From: Candidatus Zixiibacteriota bacterium | Lineage (GTDB): Bacteria; Zixibacteria; MSB-5A5; WJJR01; JAJRUJ01 | NCBI GenBank assembly: GCA_020051695.1 | Contig: JAGVQM010000024.1 | Span: 24,404 to 88,403, forward strand | Length of the DNA: 64,000 nt | Direction of reading: 5' to 3' | Program-made: the position numbers and the translations under genes | Notes under the pieces: model-generated | Database searches by the model: none | What the model was told of the DNA's origin: nothing | The model's input: the letters and a program-made list of their open reading frames with translations, nothing else | Shown here: in pieces, positions 1 to 9,976 of the stretch | How positions within the stretch are numbered: the first letter of the stretch is position 1 | Layout of the letters: each line of letters starts with the position of its first letter

Positions 1-2
1 AC

Positions 3-584
3 GATGTGGATGGCGGACCGACCAGACTGACTTCCCCGGCACTCGATCTCGTCGGCAAAGATGCGCTGATCAGTTATTGGCGCTGGTTCCATATCAGCAC
101 GACCTGGGATGACAGTCTCCATGTTGAAATTTCCAATAACGGCGGTACCGACTGGGTCCGGGTAGAGTCGGTTGCCGACCGGGAAACATGGACACATGTC
201 GAATGGTGGGTGAGCAATTATGTTACTCCGACCGCCGACGTGAGGGTACGTTTCACCATCGGCGATGAAGATCCCGGGTCGTTGATTGAAGCGTTGATCG
301 ATGATTTTTCGGTCGATGAACTGGTGTGTGAAGCGGGCTGTTATTGCGGCGTTAAGGGTGATGTGAACAATGACGGCAACTCGACGCCGCTGGACGTGAC
401 GTTCCTCGTGAATTATGTCTATAAGAGTCTGGACGGCCGCATTTATCCCGACGGTTGGGAGTGTCTCTACGACCTCGGCGATTTCGATTGTTCCGGTGGC
501 GCACCAACCCCGCTGGACGTGACTTATCTGGTGAATTACGTGTACAAATCGCTGGATGCGATATGCGACGGCTGCAATCACTGA
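3..584 (+). CDS. 3' end of a secreted protein with MAM/jelly-roll-like domain and C-terminal dockerin pair
   Basis: This is the C-terminal part of a larger gene; the reading frame is open to the left edge of the window, so the true start lies outside. About the first 110 visible residues look like an all-beta lectin or MAM-like domain of the kind attached to secreted peptidases (aromatic-rich strands, a DDSLHVEIS stretch, an acidic DDFSVDEL end). It is followed by two dockerin-type repeats, each with a D-x-N/D-x-D/S-like calcium loop and the motif PLDVTxLVNYVYKSLD, and a CDGC tail. The same tail pattern recurs in four other proteins of this window. It is most likely extracellular or surface-attached. 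The catalytic domain, if any, is not visible, so no enzymatic role is assigned. Confidence 0.8.
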   Translation, partial: DVDGGPTRLTSPALDLVGKDALISYWRWFHISTTWDDSLHVEISNNGGTDWVRVESVADRETWTHVEWWVSNYVTPTADVRVRFTIGDEDPGSLIEALIDDFSVDELVCEAGCYCGVKGDVNNDGNSTPLDVTFLVNYVYKSLDGRIYPDGWECLYDLGDFDCSGGAPTPLDVTYLVNYVYKSLDAICDGCNH

Positions 585-614
585 TGCAGGCCGCCGACAC
601 GGACTGACATTGAA

Positions 615-644
615 AAAGGCCGGGAGTCAATGCTCCCGGCCTTT
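615..644. terminator. Bidirectional terminator between convergent genes
   Basis: A perfect 12-bp stem (AAAGGCCGGGAG, 615-626, with CTCCCGGCCTTT, 633-644) encloses a 6-base loop. A run of five A at 613-617 gives a U-tract for minus-strand transcription of pyrG. The plus-strand T-tract is shorter. It sits between the stop codons of two converging genes. Confidence 0.85.
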
Positions 645-671
645 GTTCTGCCGAGTTCGATCGTCAATACT

Positions 672-2345
672 CTACGACAATTTTCTCTCATTTTCCGGTT
701 TGGTTACATTGCGTACCAGCCGTTTTTCCCGGTAGTCCACCGCGGCGCGGACAAACTCCCGGAACAACGGGTGCGCCTTGGTCGGGCGTGATTTCAATTC
801 CGGATGGAACTGCACGCCCACAAACCAAGGGTGCGCGGGCACCTCAATAATTTCCACCAGCCGTTCATCGGGCGATTGCCCGGCCACTTTCAGCCCCGCG
901 GCTTCCAGTTGTTCGCGGAACTCGTTGTTGAACTCATAACGGTGGCGGTGGCGTTCGGAAACCTGCGTCTTGCCGTACGCGTGATATGACTTGCTCGACG
1001 GGGTCAGCACACAGGGATATGCGCCCAGCCGCATGGTCCCGCCCATGTCGGTCACCGATTTCTGGTCGGCCATCAGACTGATCACGGGGTACGGCAGTTC
1101 GCGGTGAAATTCATGGGAGTGCGCGTCGGTTAGGTTGCACACGTTGCGGGCGAATTCAATGACCGCACACTGCATCCCGAGACAAATCCCCAAAAATGGT
1201 ATTTTATGTTCACGCACGAACCTGATCGCCTCGATTTTGCCTTCCACACCGCGTTCGCCGAATCCGCCGGGGATTAACAGGCCGTCAACACTATCCAGAA
1301 ATTTCCCGGCGCCGTCGCGGCGGATATCCTCGGAAGAAATCCAGACCGTCTCCACCCGGCAGTCGTTTTCCACTCCGGCATGAACGAACGATTCGATGAT
1401 CGATTTGTAGGCATCGTGCAGATTGACATATTTTCCGACAATGGCGATGGTCACGTTTTTTGCCGGGTGCATGATTTTGGCCACCATTTTTTCCCATGCG
1501 GCCAGTTCCGGCGGGGGGCAGGAAAGCCCCAGCTTGCTGCAAATTAAATCATCCAGACCCTGGCGGTTGAAGTGTAGGGGGACTTCATAAATCGATTCCA
1601 CATCAATCGCCGAAATCACTGCGGCCGGGGGCACATTGCAAAATAAGCCGATCTTTTCTTTGACCGAGGCATCCAATGGTTCGGGGGAACGGCACAGCAG
1701 CACATCCGGCTGGATCCCGATTTCCCGCAATTGCTTGACTGAATGCTGGGTCGGTTTGGTTTTCAATTCGCCGGCCGAGGCAATATAGGGCACGAGGGTC
1801 AAGTGAATGAACAACGTGTTGCCGTCCCCGACTTCCAGGCGCATTTGCCGGATAGCTTCGAGGAAGGGCTGGCCTTCGATATCGCCGACCGTGCCGCCGA
1901 TCTCGGTGATGATCACATCGACCTCGCCGTTTTTCGATTCGGCCATACGCAGACGGCTTTTGATTTCATTGGTGACGTGGGGGATGACCTGCACGGTCGC
2001 GCCGAGGTAATCACCCCGCCGCTCGCGCTGGATAATGGTTTCGTACACCCGGCCGGAGGTGACATTGTGCCGCTGGGCCAGGTTTTCCGACAAGAACCGC
2101 TCGTAATGCCCCAGATCAAGGTCGGTCTCCGCGCCGTCATCCAGCACAAACACCTCACCGTGCTGGAAGGGATTCATCGTCCCCGGATCGACATTAAGGT
2201 AGGGGTCAAATTTTTGAATGGTCACCGACAGGCCGCGGCTTTTCAGCAATAAGCCGATCGACGCCGAGGCAATGCCCTTGCCCAGGGCTGAGACCACCCC
2301 GCCGGTTACAAATATATATTTGCTCTGGTGTTTCGCTTCGCTCAC
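672..2345 (-). CDS. pyrG: CTP synthase
   Basis: CTP synthase makes CTP from UTP, ATP and glutamine in the cytoplasm. The 557 residues match the family's usual length. The N-terminal synthetase domain begins with the [13 protein letters not shown] loop (about residues 19-31). The C-terminal class I glutamine amidotransferase domain has the nucleophile in GICLGMQ (Cys388) and the His514/Glu516 pair in FHPEL. The start is GTG and overlaps the kdsB stop as GTGA, so translation is probably coupled. No other start lies close to the conserved N-terminus, which supports GTG. The pairing with kdsB makes sense because KdsB consumes CTP. Confidence 0.97.
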   Translation of the reverse strand: MSEAKHQSKYIFVTGGVVSALGKGIASASIGLLLKSRGLSVTIQKFDPYLNVDPGTMNPFQHGEVFVLDDGAETDLDLGHYERFLSENLAQRHNVTSGRVYETIIQRERRGDYLGATVQVIPHVTNEIKSRLRMAESKNGEVDVIITEIGGTVGDIEGQPFLEAIRQMRLEVGDGNTLFIHLTLVPYIASAGELKTKPTQHSVKQLREIGIQPDVLLCRSPEPLDASVKEKIGLFCNVPPAAVISAIDVESIYEVPLHFNRQGLDDLICSKLGLSCPPPELAAWEKMVAKIMHPAKNVTIAIVGKYVNLHDAYKSIIESFVHAGVENDCRVETVWISSEDIRRDGAGKFLDSVDGLLIPGGFGERGVEGKIEAIRFVREHKIPFLGICLGMQCAVIEFARNVCNLTDAHSHEFHRELPYPVISLMADQKSVTDMGGTMRLGAYPCVLTPSSKSYHAYGKTQVSERHRHRYEFNNEFREQLEAAGLKVAGQSPDERLVEIIEVPAHPWFVGVQFHPELKSRPTKAHPLFREFVRAAVDYREKRLVRNVTKPENERKLS

Positions 2346-3133
2346 GGTTCCCCCCTCAGGCGCAGACGCTTGTTTTTTACCGACAATATAAGTTGGCGCA
2401 GATCGGCGGGCGTGTCAACGCCGATGGTCGCGCAGGTCGTCTGGAGTACGCGAATTTTGACGCCCCGTTCCAATAGCCGCAATTGTTCGAGGTTTTCGGC
2501 GGTCTCCAGCGGGGTTTTCCCGGCGGCCGCAAAAGCAAGCAGCGCCGCGCGGCGGAACGCATACATCCCGATATGGCCGAGATATGCAATCTTTTTCCGC
2601 CGGTCCCGGTCAAACGGGATCGCCGACCGCGAAAAATACAGGGCATCCCCTGCCCGGTCACATACGACCTTGACCAAATGCGGGTCGGCGATTTCGCGGG
2701 CACTTACCGGCCGGGCCAGGGTTGCGACTTCGATGCCTCTATTTTGCCGCAAGGCAGTTATCAAGCGGCTCAGCAGTTCCGGCCGGTCAAAAAACTCATC
2801 CCCCTGCACGTTGACAATAATTCCGGCGTTGAGTTTCCGCACGACCGCCGCCACCCGGTCTGAACCGGAGCGCAGCCGGGGAGAGGTCAACTCCGCCCGC
2901 GCCCCGGCACGTTCGGCAGCAGCGTACACCCGCTGGTCGTCCGTGGCGACGATTATTTCGTCGACCGTTGGGGAACTGCGGCACACCGCGACTATCCGCT
3001 CGATCAGCGGCCGCCCGAAAACATCGGCCAAAACTTTCCCCGGAAACCGGGTGGAGGCCCAGCGCGCAGGGATGACGACCACCGCCTGATCCGTGCCGTG
3101 CCCGTCGCGTCCCATCAGTGCTTGCTTACTCAA
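2342..3133 (-). CDS. kdsB: 3-deoxy-manno-octulosonate cytidylyltransferase (CMP-KDO synthetase)
   Basis: KdsB activates KDO with CTP for lipopolysaccharide inner-core synthesis, so the cell should have an LPS outer membrane. The N-terminus has the family signature [13 protein letters not shown], followed by the VATDD segment, the SGSDR motif and the NVQGDE metal/nucleotide site. The length of 263 residues is normal. The upstream-most start is TTG at 3133; an ATG at 3115 (residue 7) is an alternative, and neither has a strong ribosome binding site. The gene lies directly upstream of pyrG with a 4-base overlap, and the product CTP would feed this enzyme. Confidence 0.93.
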   Translation of the reverse strand: MSKQALMGRDGHGTDQAVVVIPARWASTRFPGKVLADVFGRPLIERIVAVCRSSPTVDEIIVATDDQRVYAAAERAGARAELTSPRLRSGSDRVAAVVRKLNAGIIVNVQGDEFFDRPELLSRLITALRQNRGIEVATLARPVSAREIADPHLVKVVCDRAGDALYFSRSAIPFDRDRRKKIAYLGHIGMYAFRRAALLAFAAAGKTPLETAENLEQLRLLERGVKIRVLQTTCATIGVDTPADLRQLILSVKNKRLRLRGEP

Positions 3134-3623
3134 TATCCTGCCCCGCCGTCAACCGGCCTGTCATGCGTTACTTTATCTCAAAGTGTAAAAGTTGTGGGTA
3201 ATTAACGAATTACCCGTGGAACTCGAAATATGCCGATGACACCCAGCGCCAATGATGGGTAGCTGCGGTCTTCCCGGAGGCCATGCCGCGATTCCCGGCA
3301 ACAGCGGGTAATCTTATCTGAAATTAGTTCGAGCCGGACAAGACGGGCCGTATATCTGAAATCCCCGGGATCAACCGCCATTAACTGCGCCTTTCGCTAG
3401 TCATCGTTCCCGGGATCGCAGTATATAAACACATGCCGGGGCTGTCAATCACCAAAACCGCGCGGGACCATTAAATTATTTGGAGGGCAGGGGCCGTTTG
3501 TCGGCCGGCCCGTTACTGAAGTATCCTATTGTATGATAATGTCTTGCAAATTTTCCGCGAAAAGAACTTAGCAGAATCCGCCTTGCAGCGTATGTTTCAG
3601 TTCGTGGAATAAAGGAGACACTG
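3134..3623. other. Intergenic region between kdsB and the M24 peptidase gene
   Basis: About 490 bases without a convincing gene. It separates the divergently transcribed kdsB and M24 peptidase genes and so should hold two promoters. The clear structural element is the inverted repeat at 3196-3215. A good ribosome binding site (AAAGGAG, 3611-3617) lies at its right end for the M24 gene. No tRNA or known RNA was recognised. Confidence 0.6.
3196..3215. promoter_or_regulatory. Perfect 8-bp inverted repeat, possible operator or hairpin
   Basis: GGGTAATT, a 4-base spacer AACG, then AATTACCC: a perfect inverted repeat in the divergent intergenic region, about 65 bases upstream of kdsB. The symmetry would suit a dimeric repressor site. 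It has no T-tract, so it is not an obvious terminator. The function is not known. Confidence 0.4.
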
Positions 3624-4802
3624 GTGGAACAGAGAATTACCGAAGTGCAGCAATTTCTGGCCGCCGAGAAGCTGGATGGCTGGTTGTTATTCGATTTTCA
3701 CGGTCTCAATCCGATAGCAGGTGAATTCCTGCAGTTGAAGGGAATGCAAACCCGTCGCTGGTTTTACTGGATCCCGGCGCAAGGGAAACCGCATAAGATC
3801 ACCCATGCTATCGAGCAGGGGACATTTGTTGATACTCCCGGCGTTAATCATATCTACAGTTCCTGGCAGGAGATGGAAAGCCATCTGGGAACGATCTTGG
3901 CCGGTGCCAAAACGATCGCCATGGAGTATTCACCGGAGGGGGCGATCCCCTATGTTTCGCGGGTGGATGGCGGGACATTGGAAATTGTGCGCAAATGCGG
4001 GGTCACAATCGCCTCCTCGGCTGATCTCGTGCAGTATTTTCAGGCCCGCTGGAGCGACGAGCAACTGGCCGGCCATCGACGGGCGGCCCAGGCACTGGCC
4101 GAAATCAAAGACCTGGCCTTCCGCAAAATCGCCGCTTATGTGGCCCAAGGCAAACCGCTGAGTGAATACGACATTCAACAGCTCATCCTGCAGCAATACG
4201 CCGACCGTAAGCTGCTCACCGAGCATGTGCCGATCTGCGCGGTCAACGCCAACGCCTCCAACCCGCATTATGAACCGACCGAAGCACACTCGGCGCCGAT
4301 TACCTCGGGCGACCTGGTCTTAATTGATATCTGGGCCAGGTTGGACCTCCCTGGTGCCGTGTTCGCGGATATTACCTGGATGGCATATTGTGGATCGACC
4401 GTGCCAGCTAAGATGGCCGAAGTGTTTGCCGTCCTCAAAAACGCGCGGGACAGCGCGGTCGAATTAGTCAATAAGCGGCTGATCGAGGGGCGGCCGGTGT
4501 ACGGTTATGAAGTGGATGATATCGCGCGCGGGATTATTACCGAGGCGGGGTACGGCAAATATTTCACGCATCGCACCGGGCATTCGATCGGCGCCTCCTG
4601 CCACGGCAACGGCGTGAATATCGACAACCTCGAAACCCGTGACCGCCGCCGCATCATTCCCGGCGTGGCGTTTTCCATCGAACCGGGCATCTACCTCCCC
4701 GAATTCGGCGTGCGTACGGAAATCGATGTCTTCGCGCACGAAAACAAAGCCGAAGTCACTACCCAGCCGGTGCAGCAGGAGATTGTGGCGCTAAAGGGGT
4801 AA
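3624..4802 (+). CDS. M24 family metallopeptidase (Xaa-Pro aminopeptidase-like)
   Basis: A cytoplasmic pita-bread-fold peptidase probably cleaving N-terminal residues before proline. Residues 1-150 form a creatinase-type N-terminal domain and the rest is the catalytic domain. All five expected dimetal ligands can be seen: Asp235 (LIDIW), Asp249 (FADITW), His320 (RTGHSIG), Glu353 (SIEPGIY) and Glu366 (RTEID). The start is GTG, six bases after a strong AAAGGAG ribosome binding site. The length (392 residues) suits PepQ/YpdF-type enzymes; which substrate is preferred cannot be told from sequence. It appears to be transcribed alone. Confidence 0.92.
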   Translation: MEQRITEVQQFLAAEKLDGWLLFDFHGLNPIAGEFLQLKGMQTRRWFYWIPAQGKPHKITHAIEQGTFVDTPGVNHIYSSWQEMESHLGTILAGAKTIAMEYSPEGAIPYVSRVDGGTLEIVRKCGVTIASSADLVQYFQARWSDEQLAGHRRAAQALAEIKDLAFRKIAAYVAQGKPLSEYDIQQLILQQYADRKLLTEHVPICAVNANASNPHYEPTEAHSAPITSGDLVLIDIWARLDLPGAVFADITWMAYCGSTVPAKMAEVFAVLKNARDSAVELVNKRLIEGRPVYGYEVDDIARGIITEAGYGKYFTHRTGHSIGASCHGNGVNIDNLETRDRRRIIPGVAFSIEPGIYLPEFGVRTEIDVFAHENKAEVTTQPVQQEIVALKG

Positions 4803-5083
4803 AGGGACAACGATTCAGCCTTTTGGTAGGGTGGACATTGCCCACCAATACAGGCATGCATAAACGGTGGGCGGTGCCCACCCTACGCGACTAACGATTA
4901 TGACCGAGTTCGGGTAGCGAAGGATTCCTGACGGCGCAAACGTCGTGGCATGGGCATACTGCCCATGCGCCCCGGCCAAAGCCGGGGCACGGTTCCGCTC
5001 AATGGCTGGCGTGGTCCGGAGCTCTGCTCCGAGTTTCTATGTCCGTCCCTCGAACCTCCATATTTTTTGATATTATTCTTTTC
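4803..5083. repeat. Cluster of palindromic intergenic elements
   Basis: This gap is almost filled by short inverted repeats. An imperfect 60-base element at 4827-4886 runs from GTAGGGTGG to its complement and contains GGTGGGC-GGT-GCCCACC at 4866-4882. GCATGGGC-ATACT-GCCCATGC lies at 4948-4968. GCCCCGGC-CAAA-GCCGGGGC lies at 4969-4988. The first core recurs at 8738 and the second at 5995. They resemble REP-type dispersed elements; a role in transcript stability or termination is possible but not shown. Confidence 0.7.
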
Positions 5084-5857
5084 TTAATCACAAGCGCCGC
5101 TATAGCAATATAACCGGCCGTCGAATTTGTAGCAGCCGCGTTCACCCGTCGTTTGGTATTGCACTGTCTGTTGTTTGCCGTTGGCGTAAGTGATGGTAAT
5201 TGTCCCGGATTCGATAGTACCCTGGATCGACCACTTGCCGCTGGCGCGGCTCTGGCCGGCCTGACCCCATTGCCCGGAACCATAGTAGCCGGATTCATAG
5301 CTTTCGAAATAACTACCGTCGGGACAGAAAGCGATCTGACTTTCCGAGCCCCCGCCCCCGCTCAATGTCGAGCCTCCGGTATAGCTGTAATATTTGCCGG
5401 AAAATTGTCTAGCCAGATCGGCATCACCGCCCGGCTGGCCGGGAGGAGTTACTGTACCTTTATTTTCGGTCGGCTTTGCTGCCTGGGCCGCCGCCCCCGC
5501 GGCATAATTCATGGTTCCATCTTTGGCGCTCAGGTCGATGTCGAGACGAACGTCCTTATCGATGAGATAGACCTCCATAGCCTTCTCGCCAACCTTAAGC
5601 AGATAATGTCCCGGCGGGAGTTTTTTAAAGGCGAATTTCCCGAAGAAATTGCTGTTGGTATTGGCCAGCGCCTTGTTGCTGTCGGCATCGAACAGCGTGA
5701 CTGTTTTGTTCGGCGCCGCCGCCATCGATGATTCTCCCAGAAACCCATGAATTTTAAAGGTTTTTTCCGCCTTTTTGGAAGGCGAGTCGGCCGGGCTGGA
5801 AACGGCCAGGGCGAATACAGCAATAACAATCATCAAAACGATTACACGTTTGCCCAT
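5084..5857 (-). CDS. Secreted protein with carboxypeptidase-regulatory-like domain, function unknown
   Basis: A 257-residue protein with a signal peptide (MGKRVIVLMIVIAVFALAVS). Residues about 35-110 look like a transthyretin-like beta-sandwich (AAPNKTVTLFDADS, then a LPPGHYLLKV strand). A Gly/Ser-rich linker and a Tyr/Gly-rich C-terminal domain with four cysteines (CPDG, RGC, LYC, GAC) follow, its strands resembling small lipocalin-like secreted domains. The ATG start has a strong AAAGGAGGG site upstream, and an AT-rich perfect palindrome (5901-5916) sits 44 bases before the start. It is probably exported to the periplasm or surface. I do not recognise a named family. Confidence 0.8.
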   Translation of the reverse strand: MGKRVIVLMIVIAVFALAVSSPADSPSKKAEKTFKIHGFLGESSMAAAPNKTVTLFDADSNKALANTNSNFFGKFAFKKLPPGHYLLKVGEKAMEVYLIDKDVRLDIDLSAKDGTMNYAAGAAAQAAKPTENKGTVTPPGQPGGDADLARQFSGKYYSYTGGSTLSGGGGSESQIAFCPDGSYFESYESGYYGSGQWGQAGQSRASGKWSIQGTIESGTITITYANGKQQTVQYQTTGERGCYKFDGRLYCYSGACD

Positions 5858-5900
5858 TGTTGTCCCTCCTTTGCGACGACGGTATCACGGTGGGGTTTAT

Positions 5901-5916
5901 GCATATTTAAATATGC
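5901..5916. promoter_or_regulatory. AT-rich 16-bp perfect palindrome, candidate operator
   Basis: GCATATTTAAATATGC is a perfect palindrome 44 bases upstream of the start of the minus-strand secreted protein. Position and symmetry fit a repressor or activator site. Its AT content contrasts with the GC-rich neighbours. Confidence 0.45.
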
Positions 5917-5994
5917 AATTTTCCCGGCTTTCATATCAAATGGTATTTTGGAGTTATTGGGCAGGTGGCCCATCATTTTATGGTGGCCAGGCAT

Positions 5995-6055
5995 GCATGG
6001 GCAAGATGCCCATGCCACGGGAAAGTTGCCGCTCCGCCGTCCGCTGCGGCGGAGC
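5995..6055. repeat. Two palindromic elements downstream of clpB
   Basis: GCATGGGC-AAGAT-GCCCATGC (5995-6015) has the same arms as the element at 4948-4968 with a different 5-base spacer. GCTCCGCCG with CGGCGGAGC (6031-6055) is a second perfect 9-bp stem. Both lie just after the clpB stop and could act as transcript 3' ends, although neither has a T-tract. Confidence 0.6.
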
Positions 6056-6067
6056 GGGGCGCCGCAA

Positions 6068-8671
6068 TTATTCAACCTTGCGGAAAATAATCCCATCCGG
6101 CGTGACATCGATGCTCACGTGATCACCACGGACAAATGTTCCCTTGAGCATTTCTTTGGCCAGGGGATGGGTGACTTGTTTCTGGATCACGCGGCGCAAC
6201 GGCCGCGCGCCATACGTTGGATCAAAACCCATTTCAGCGAGTTTGTCCTTGGCCGCGTCGGTCAGTTCGGCGGTAATGCCCTGTTCAGTGAGCCGCAGGG
6301 CCAGTTCGGCGAATTGCAGATCGACAATAGCGCGGATATGTTCTTTGGCCAGCGCGCGGAAGACGATGATTTCATCGACGCGGTTCAAGAATTCTGGCCG
6401 AAACGAGCGGCGCAGGACTTCCAGGACCTCGGATTTCATCTCCGCATATTGCGTATCCAGACTTTCACCGACCAGTTCGCGGGAACGTTCGGCGATCAAT
6501 TCGGCCGCCAGGTTGGAGGTCATAATCAAAATCGCATTGCGGAACGACACCGTACGGCCCTGGTTGTCGGTCAACCGGCCGTCGTCCAGCACCTGCAACA
6601 GCACGTTGAACACCTCCGGGTGCGCTTTCTCGATTTCATCGAGCAGGACGACCGAATATGGCCGCCGCCGCACGGCTTCGGTCAACTGGCCGCCCTCGTC
6701 ATAGCCGACATATCCCGGCGGCGCGCCGATCAGCCGCGAGACGGCGAATTTTTCCATGTACTCCGACATGTCGATCCGCACCATCGCCTCTTCGGAACCA
6801 TAGAGCGTTGCGGCCAGTGTGCGGGCCAGTTCGGTTTTGCCGACACCGGTCGGGCCGAGGAAAATGAACGACCCGCGCGGGCGCCGGGGGTCAGCCAGCC
6901 CCGCCCGTCCGGCGCGAACGACCTCGGCGACTGCTTCGACTGCAGCAGTCTGTCCCACCACCCGTTTGGTCAGTTCATCCTCCAGATGCACCAGCCGCTC
7001 GGTTTCACTTTCCGAAAGTCGCGAGACCGGAATACCGGTCCATTTGGCGACCACCGCGGCAATATCATCGGCCTCGACTTCTTCGCGCAGCATGCGCTGG
7101 TCTTTTTGAATTTCGCCCAATAATGCATTCTCAACTTTGATGGCGCGTTCAGCGTCGGCCATATCCTGATAACGCAGGCGGGCGGCGGTTTCATAATCGG
7201 CGTTGCGTTCGGCCCGTTCCGCCTCGGTTTTCAGGTCTTCGAGCCGTTTTTTGGCGGCACGGATTTTCTGGACGGTGGCTTTTTCTTTTTCCCAATGTTG
7301 CCGGAGAGTCTCCCGCCGGCTGTATAATTCAACCAATTCTTCCTCGATCGGTTTCAGCCGTTCAGAGGCATCTTTTTCGGCGCGGACGCCCTCGCGTTCG
7401 ACCTCCAGCCGCGCGATCCGTTTTTCGACGATATCCAATACAGTGGGCAAAGAGTCAATCTGGATCCGCAGATCGGCGGCGGCTTCATCGATTAAGTCAA
7501 TGGCCTTGTCCGGCAGAAACCGGTCGGCGATATACCGTTCGGACAACCGCGCGGCGGCAACCAGCGCCGCGTCCTGGATGCGCACGCCGTGGTGGACTTC
7601 ATAGCGTTCTTTCAGGCCGCGCAAAATCGAAACCGTGTCCTCGACCGAGGGTTCTTCAATCAGGATCGGCGCAAAACGGCGTTCGAGCGCCGCATCTTTT
7701 TCAATATGCTTCCGGTATTCATCCAGTGTCGTCGCGCCAATACAGCGCAACTGCCCCCGGGCCAGCGCCGGTTTGAGCATATTCGAGGCGTCCATTGCCC
7801 CGCCGACTGCTCCGGCGCCGACGATCGTGTGCAGTTCATCGATGAACAGGACGATCTTGCCCTCGGCCTGTTCGACTTCGCGGATGATGGCTTTCAACCG
7901 TTCTTCGAATTCACCCCGGAATTTCGATCCCGCGATCAGTGACCCTAAATCGAGCGCCAAAACCTGCCGGTCCTTTAGTGATTCGGGGACATCGCCATGG
8001 GCGATTTTCAGGGCCAAACCCTCGGCGATAGCGGTTTTGCCGACCCCCGGTTCGCCGATCAAGACCGGGTTGTTTTTCGTCCGCCGCGAGAGGACTTTGA
8101 TCACCCGCCTAATTTCATCATCGCGCCCGATGACCGGATCGAGTTTCCCGGCATGGGCCAGCGCGGTCAAATCGCGGGAATATTTCTCCAGCACCTGATA
8201 TTTTGATTCGGGATCGGGGTCCGTGACCCGCTGGCCGCCGCGAATATCCTGCAGCGCCTTGAGAATGCTGTTTTTGTCCACACCGGTTTTGGCCAGTGCC
8301 GTCTTAATCGCCCGATCGGAAGATTCGACCAGCGCCAGCAGCAGATGTTCGACCGAGACATATTCGTCCTTGAATTCTGCGGCCTTTTTCTCCGCCGCAC
8401 TCAGCACATTGCGCAAGTCGTTGGAAACATAACGCTGGGCCTGCCCCGAGACTTTGGCCAGGGTGCCGAGCTCATCGCGCAGCTTTTGTTTGAGTGCCGG
8501 GACAGGGGCGCCGATCTTTTCCAGCACCGTGCGCGACAGCCCGTCCTCCTGCTCCAGCAAGGCTAGCAGTAAATGCGCGTTTTCTACTTGCGCGTGGCTG
8601 CCGGCCTCCGCCAGTTCAAAGGCGTATTGCAGGGCGTCCTGTGAACGCTGGGTGAGTTTATCTGTTCTCAT
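6068..8671 (-). CDS. clpB: ATP-dependent disaggregase ClpB
   Basis: ClpB is the Hsp100 hexamer that works with DnaK/DnaJ to pull proteins out of aggregates. The 867 residues are the normal length. The Clp_N repeats cover about 1-145, and the first AAA+ domain has Walker A GEPGVGKT at 206-213. The coiled middle domain, diagnostic of ClpB over ClpA/ClpC, covers about 410-530. The second AAA+ domain has [12 protein letters not shown] near 605, with the ClpB/D2-small domain at the end. It follows dnaJ on the same strand, completing a chaperone cluster. The start context is unusual and is listed separately. Confidence 0.97.
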   Translation of the reverse strand: MRTDKLTQRSQDALQYAFELAEAGSHAQVENAHLLLALLEQEDGLSRTVLEKIGAPVPALKQKLRDELGTLAKVSGQAQRYVSNDLRNVLSAAEKKAAEFKDEYVSVEHLLLALVESSDRAIKTALAKTGVDKNSILKALQDIRGGQRVTDPDPESKYQVLEKYSRDLTALAHAGKLDPVIGRDDEIRRVIKVLSRRTKNNPVLIGEPGVGKTAIAEGLALKIAHGDVPESLKDRQVLALDLGSLIAGSKFRGEFEERLKAIIREVEQAEGKIVLFIDELHTIVGAGAVGGAMDASNMLKPALARGQLRCIGATTLDEYRKHIEKDAALERRFAPILIEEPSVEDTVSILRGLKERYEVHHGVRIQDAALVAAARLSERYIADRFLPDKAIDLIDEAAADLRIQIDSLPTVLDIVEKRIARLEVEREGVRAEKDASERLKPIEEELVELYSRRETLRQHWEKEKATVQKIRAAKKRLEDLKTEAERAERNADYETAARLRYQDMADAERAIKVENALLGEIQKDQRMLREEVEADDIAAVVAKWTGIPVSRLSESETERLVHLEDELTKRVVGQTAAVEAVAEVVRAGRAGLADPRRPRGSFIFLGPTGVGKTELARTLAATLYGSEEAMVRIDMSEYMEKFAVSRLIGAPPGYVGYDEGGQLTEAVRRRPYSVVLLDEIEKAHPEVFNVLLQVLDDGRLTDNQGRTVSFRNAILIMTSNLAAELIAERSRELVGESLDTQYAEMKSEVLEVLRRSFRPEFLNRVDEIIVFRALAKEHIRAIVDLQFAELALRLTEQGITAELTDAAKDKLAEMGFDPTYGARPLRRVIQKQVTHPLAKEMLKGTFVRGDHVSIDVTPDGIIFRKVE

Positions 8672-8704
8672 GGTTTTCCGGGGATGGCTCCCCGTTCACC
8701 TCCT
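8672..8704 (-). promoter_or_regulatory. clpB translation start with displaced ribosome binding site and hairpin
   Basis: On the minus strand a near-perfect AGGAGGTGAA site (8704-8695) lies about 25 bases before the ATG, too far for normal use. A hairpin GGGGA-GCCA-TCCCC (8693-8680) sits between them, which would shorten the gap if folded. A weaker GGAA lies close to the ATG. A possible thermosensor or structure-assisted start is inference. Confidence 0.45.
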
Positions 8705-8737
8705 GAATTTTTAAATGCAAGGGAGACCTCGCGAATT

Positions 8738-8754
8738 GGTGGGCGGTGCCCACC
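8738..8754. repeat. Palindromic element, second copy of GGTGGGCGGTGCCCACC
   Basis: The 17-base core, plus the following CTAC, is identical to 4866-4886. It lies between the dnaJ stop (whose last codons follow immediately) and the clpB leader. Confidence 0.7.
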
Positions 8755-9867
8755 CTACTTTTCGGTGCTCCATCCTCGTGTCCGTGCGAGTTTTTCGATC
8801 AGTTTCCTTTCCTCGGCGGTCAGGTCTTTCGGGAATTCGACGTCGATCGTGACATATTGGTCTCCCTGCAAACCATCATGCAGTACGCCGAGATTTTTCA
8901 TGCGCAAGACCGTGCCGCCTTTGGTTCCCGGTGGGATTTTCAAGGCCGCTGTACCCTTTAATGTCCGCACGGTAATTTTTCCGCCAAGCAGCGCCTGTCC
9001 CAGATTGATCTGGGCGACCGTGTAGATATCTTTGCCGCGCCGCTCAAAATGCGGGTCATCACCGACATTGACGGTTAAAAACAAATCCCCGGCAGGCGCG
9101 CCCCCCGAACCCGGTGCACCCTGGCCGGTCAGCCGCACCTGCTGCCCGTGCTCAATACCTGCGGGGACCTGTACTGCCAGTTTGCGTTTGCCCCGAGTGT
9201 TGCCGGTGCCGCCGCAGGCCGAGCATGTTTTGCCGATGATCCGACCGCGTCCCAGGCAGCGCGGGCAGGTGCGGTTGATCGCAAAGGCGCCATGGGCGGA
9301 CGAAATCTGGCCGGTGCCATGGCAATCGGGACAACTTGTCGTTTCTGATGACGGTTCGGCTCCCGTGCCGTCACATGCCGTGCAGCGTTGTAATCCGCTG
9401 ATGGAAATTGTCTTTTTAACGCCGGCGACAGCCTCGTTAAAGGTGACCGAAAGTGAGCCGTGGATATCCTTGCCTTTGCGGGGGATCGCGCCGCTGCCGG
9501 CCTCAGCCCCAAACCCATCACCAAAAATAGTCGAGAAGATGTCGGCAAATCCGCCAAAGCCGCCGGGGCCGTTTTCAAACCGGAAGCCGCCGCCTCGTCC
9601 GCCGCCGAAGTGCCGGGGATCAAAACCGCCGCCACCGAGTCCGGATGCAGCATATTGCCGCATTTGATCATATTGTTCCCGCTTTTTCGGATCGGTCAAA
9701 ATATCCGCCGCTTCGGAAATTTCCTTAAACTTCGCCTCGGCGGCTTTGTCGCCCGGGTTTTTATCCGGGTGGTATTTTTTGGCCAGCTTGCGGTATTGTT
9801 TTTTGATCTCCTCGGGACCGGCGTTTTCCGCCACACCGAGGATCTTGTACAGGTCTTTATGTTCCAT
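8755..9867 (-). CDS. dnaJ: Chaperone protein DnaJ
   Basis: A type I (class A) Hsp40 that loads substrates on DnaK and stimulates its ATPase. The J domain occupies residues 4-70, with HPD at 33-35. A Gly/Phe-rich linker covers about 75-120. The zinc domain has four CxxCxGxG repeats (Cys162/165, 179/182, 201/204, 215/218). The C-terminal substrate-binding domains run to 370. A terminator lies upstream between it and the FmdB gene, so it probably has its own promoter. It ends just before the palindromic element at 8738. Confidence 0.96.
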   Translation of the reverse strand: MEHKDLYKILGVAENAGPEEIKKQYRKLAKKYHPDKNPGDKAAEAKFKEISEAADILTDPKKREQYDQMRQYAASGLGGGGFDPRHFGGGRGGGFRFENGPGGFGGFADIFSTIFGDGFGAEAGSGAIPRKGKDIHGSLSVTFNEAVAGVKKTISISGLQRCTACDGTGAEPSSETTSCPDCHGTGQISSAHGAFAINRTCPRCLGRGRIIGKTCSACGGTGNTRGKRKLAVQVPAGIEHGQQVRLTGQGAPGSGGAPAGDLFLTVNVGDDPHFERRGKDIYTVAQINLGQALLGGKITVRTLKGTAALKIPPGTKGGTVLRMKNLGVLHDGLQGDQYVTIDVEFPKDLTAEERKLIEKLARTRGWSTEK

Positions 9868-9914
9868 CTGTCCACCCCGTGGCCGGGGAACATCCCCCTT
9901 CGATTGTCCCGCAT

Positions 9915-9944
9915 AAAAAACGGCGGGCGCAAAGCCGCCCGCCG
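9915..9944 (-). terminator. Rho-independent terminator after the FmdB gene
   Basis: Read on the minus strand, an 8-bp stem CGGCGGGC/GCCCGCCG (9944-9937 with 9928-9921) is followed by TTTTTT (9920-9915). It separates the dnaK-fmdB segment from dnaJ. Confidence 0.85.
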
Positions 9945-9976
9945 GGTAACAGTTCAGATGACATCAGGTCTTCGCG

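Noticed and set aside
3315..3350. tRNA-like T-loop (TTAGTTCGAGCC)
   Set aside because: No acceptor, D or anticodon arms can be formed around it.
5747..7123. 458-codon plus-strand frame across clpB
   Set aside because: Shadow of clpB; low-complexity translation with no domain.
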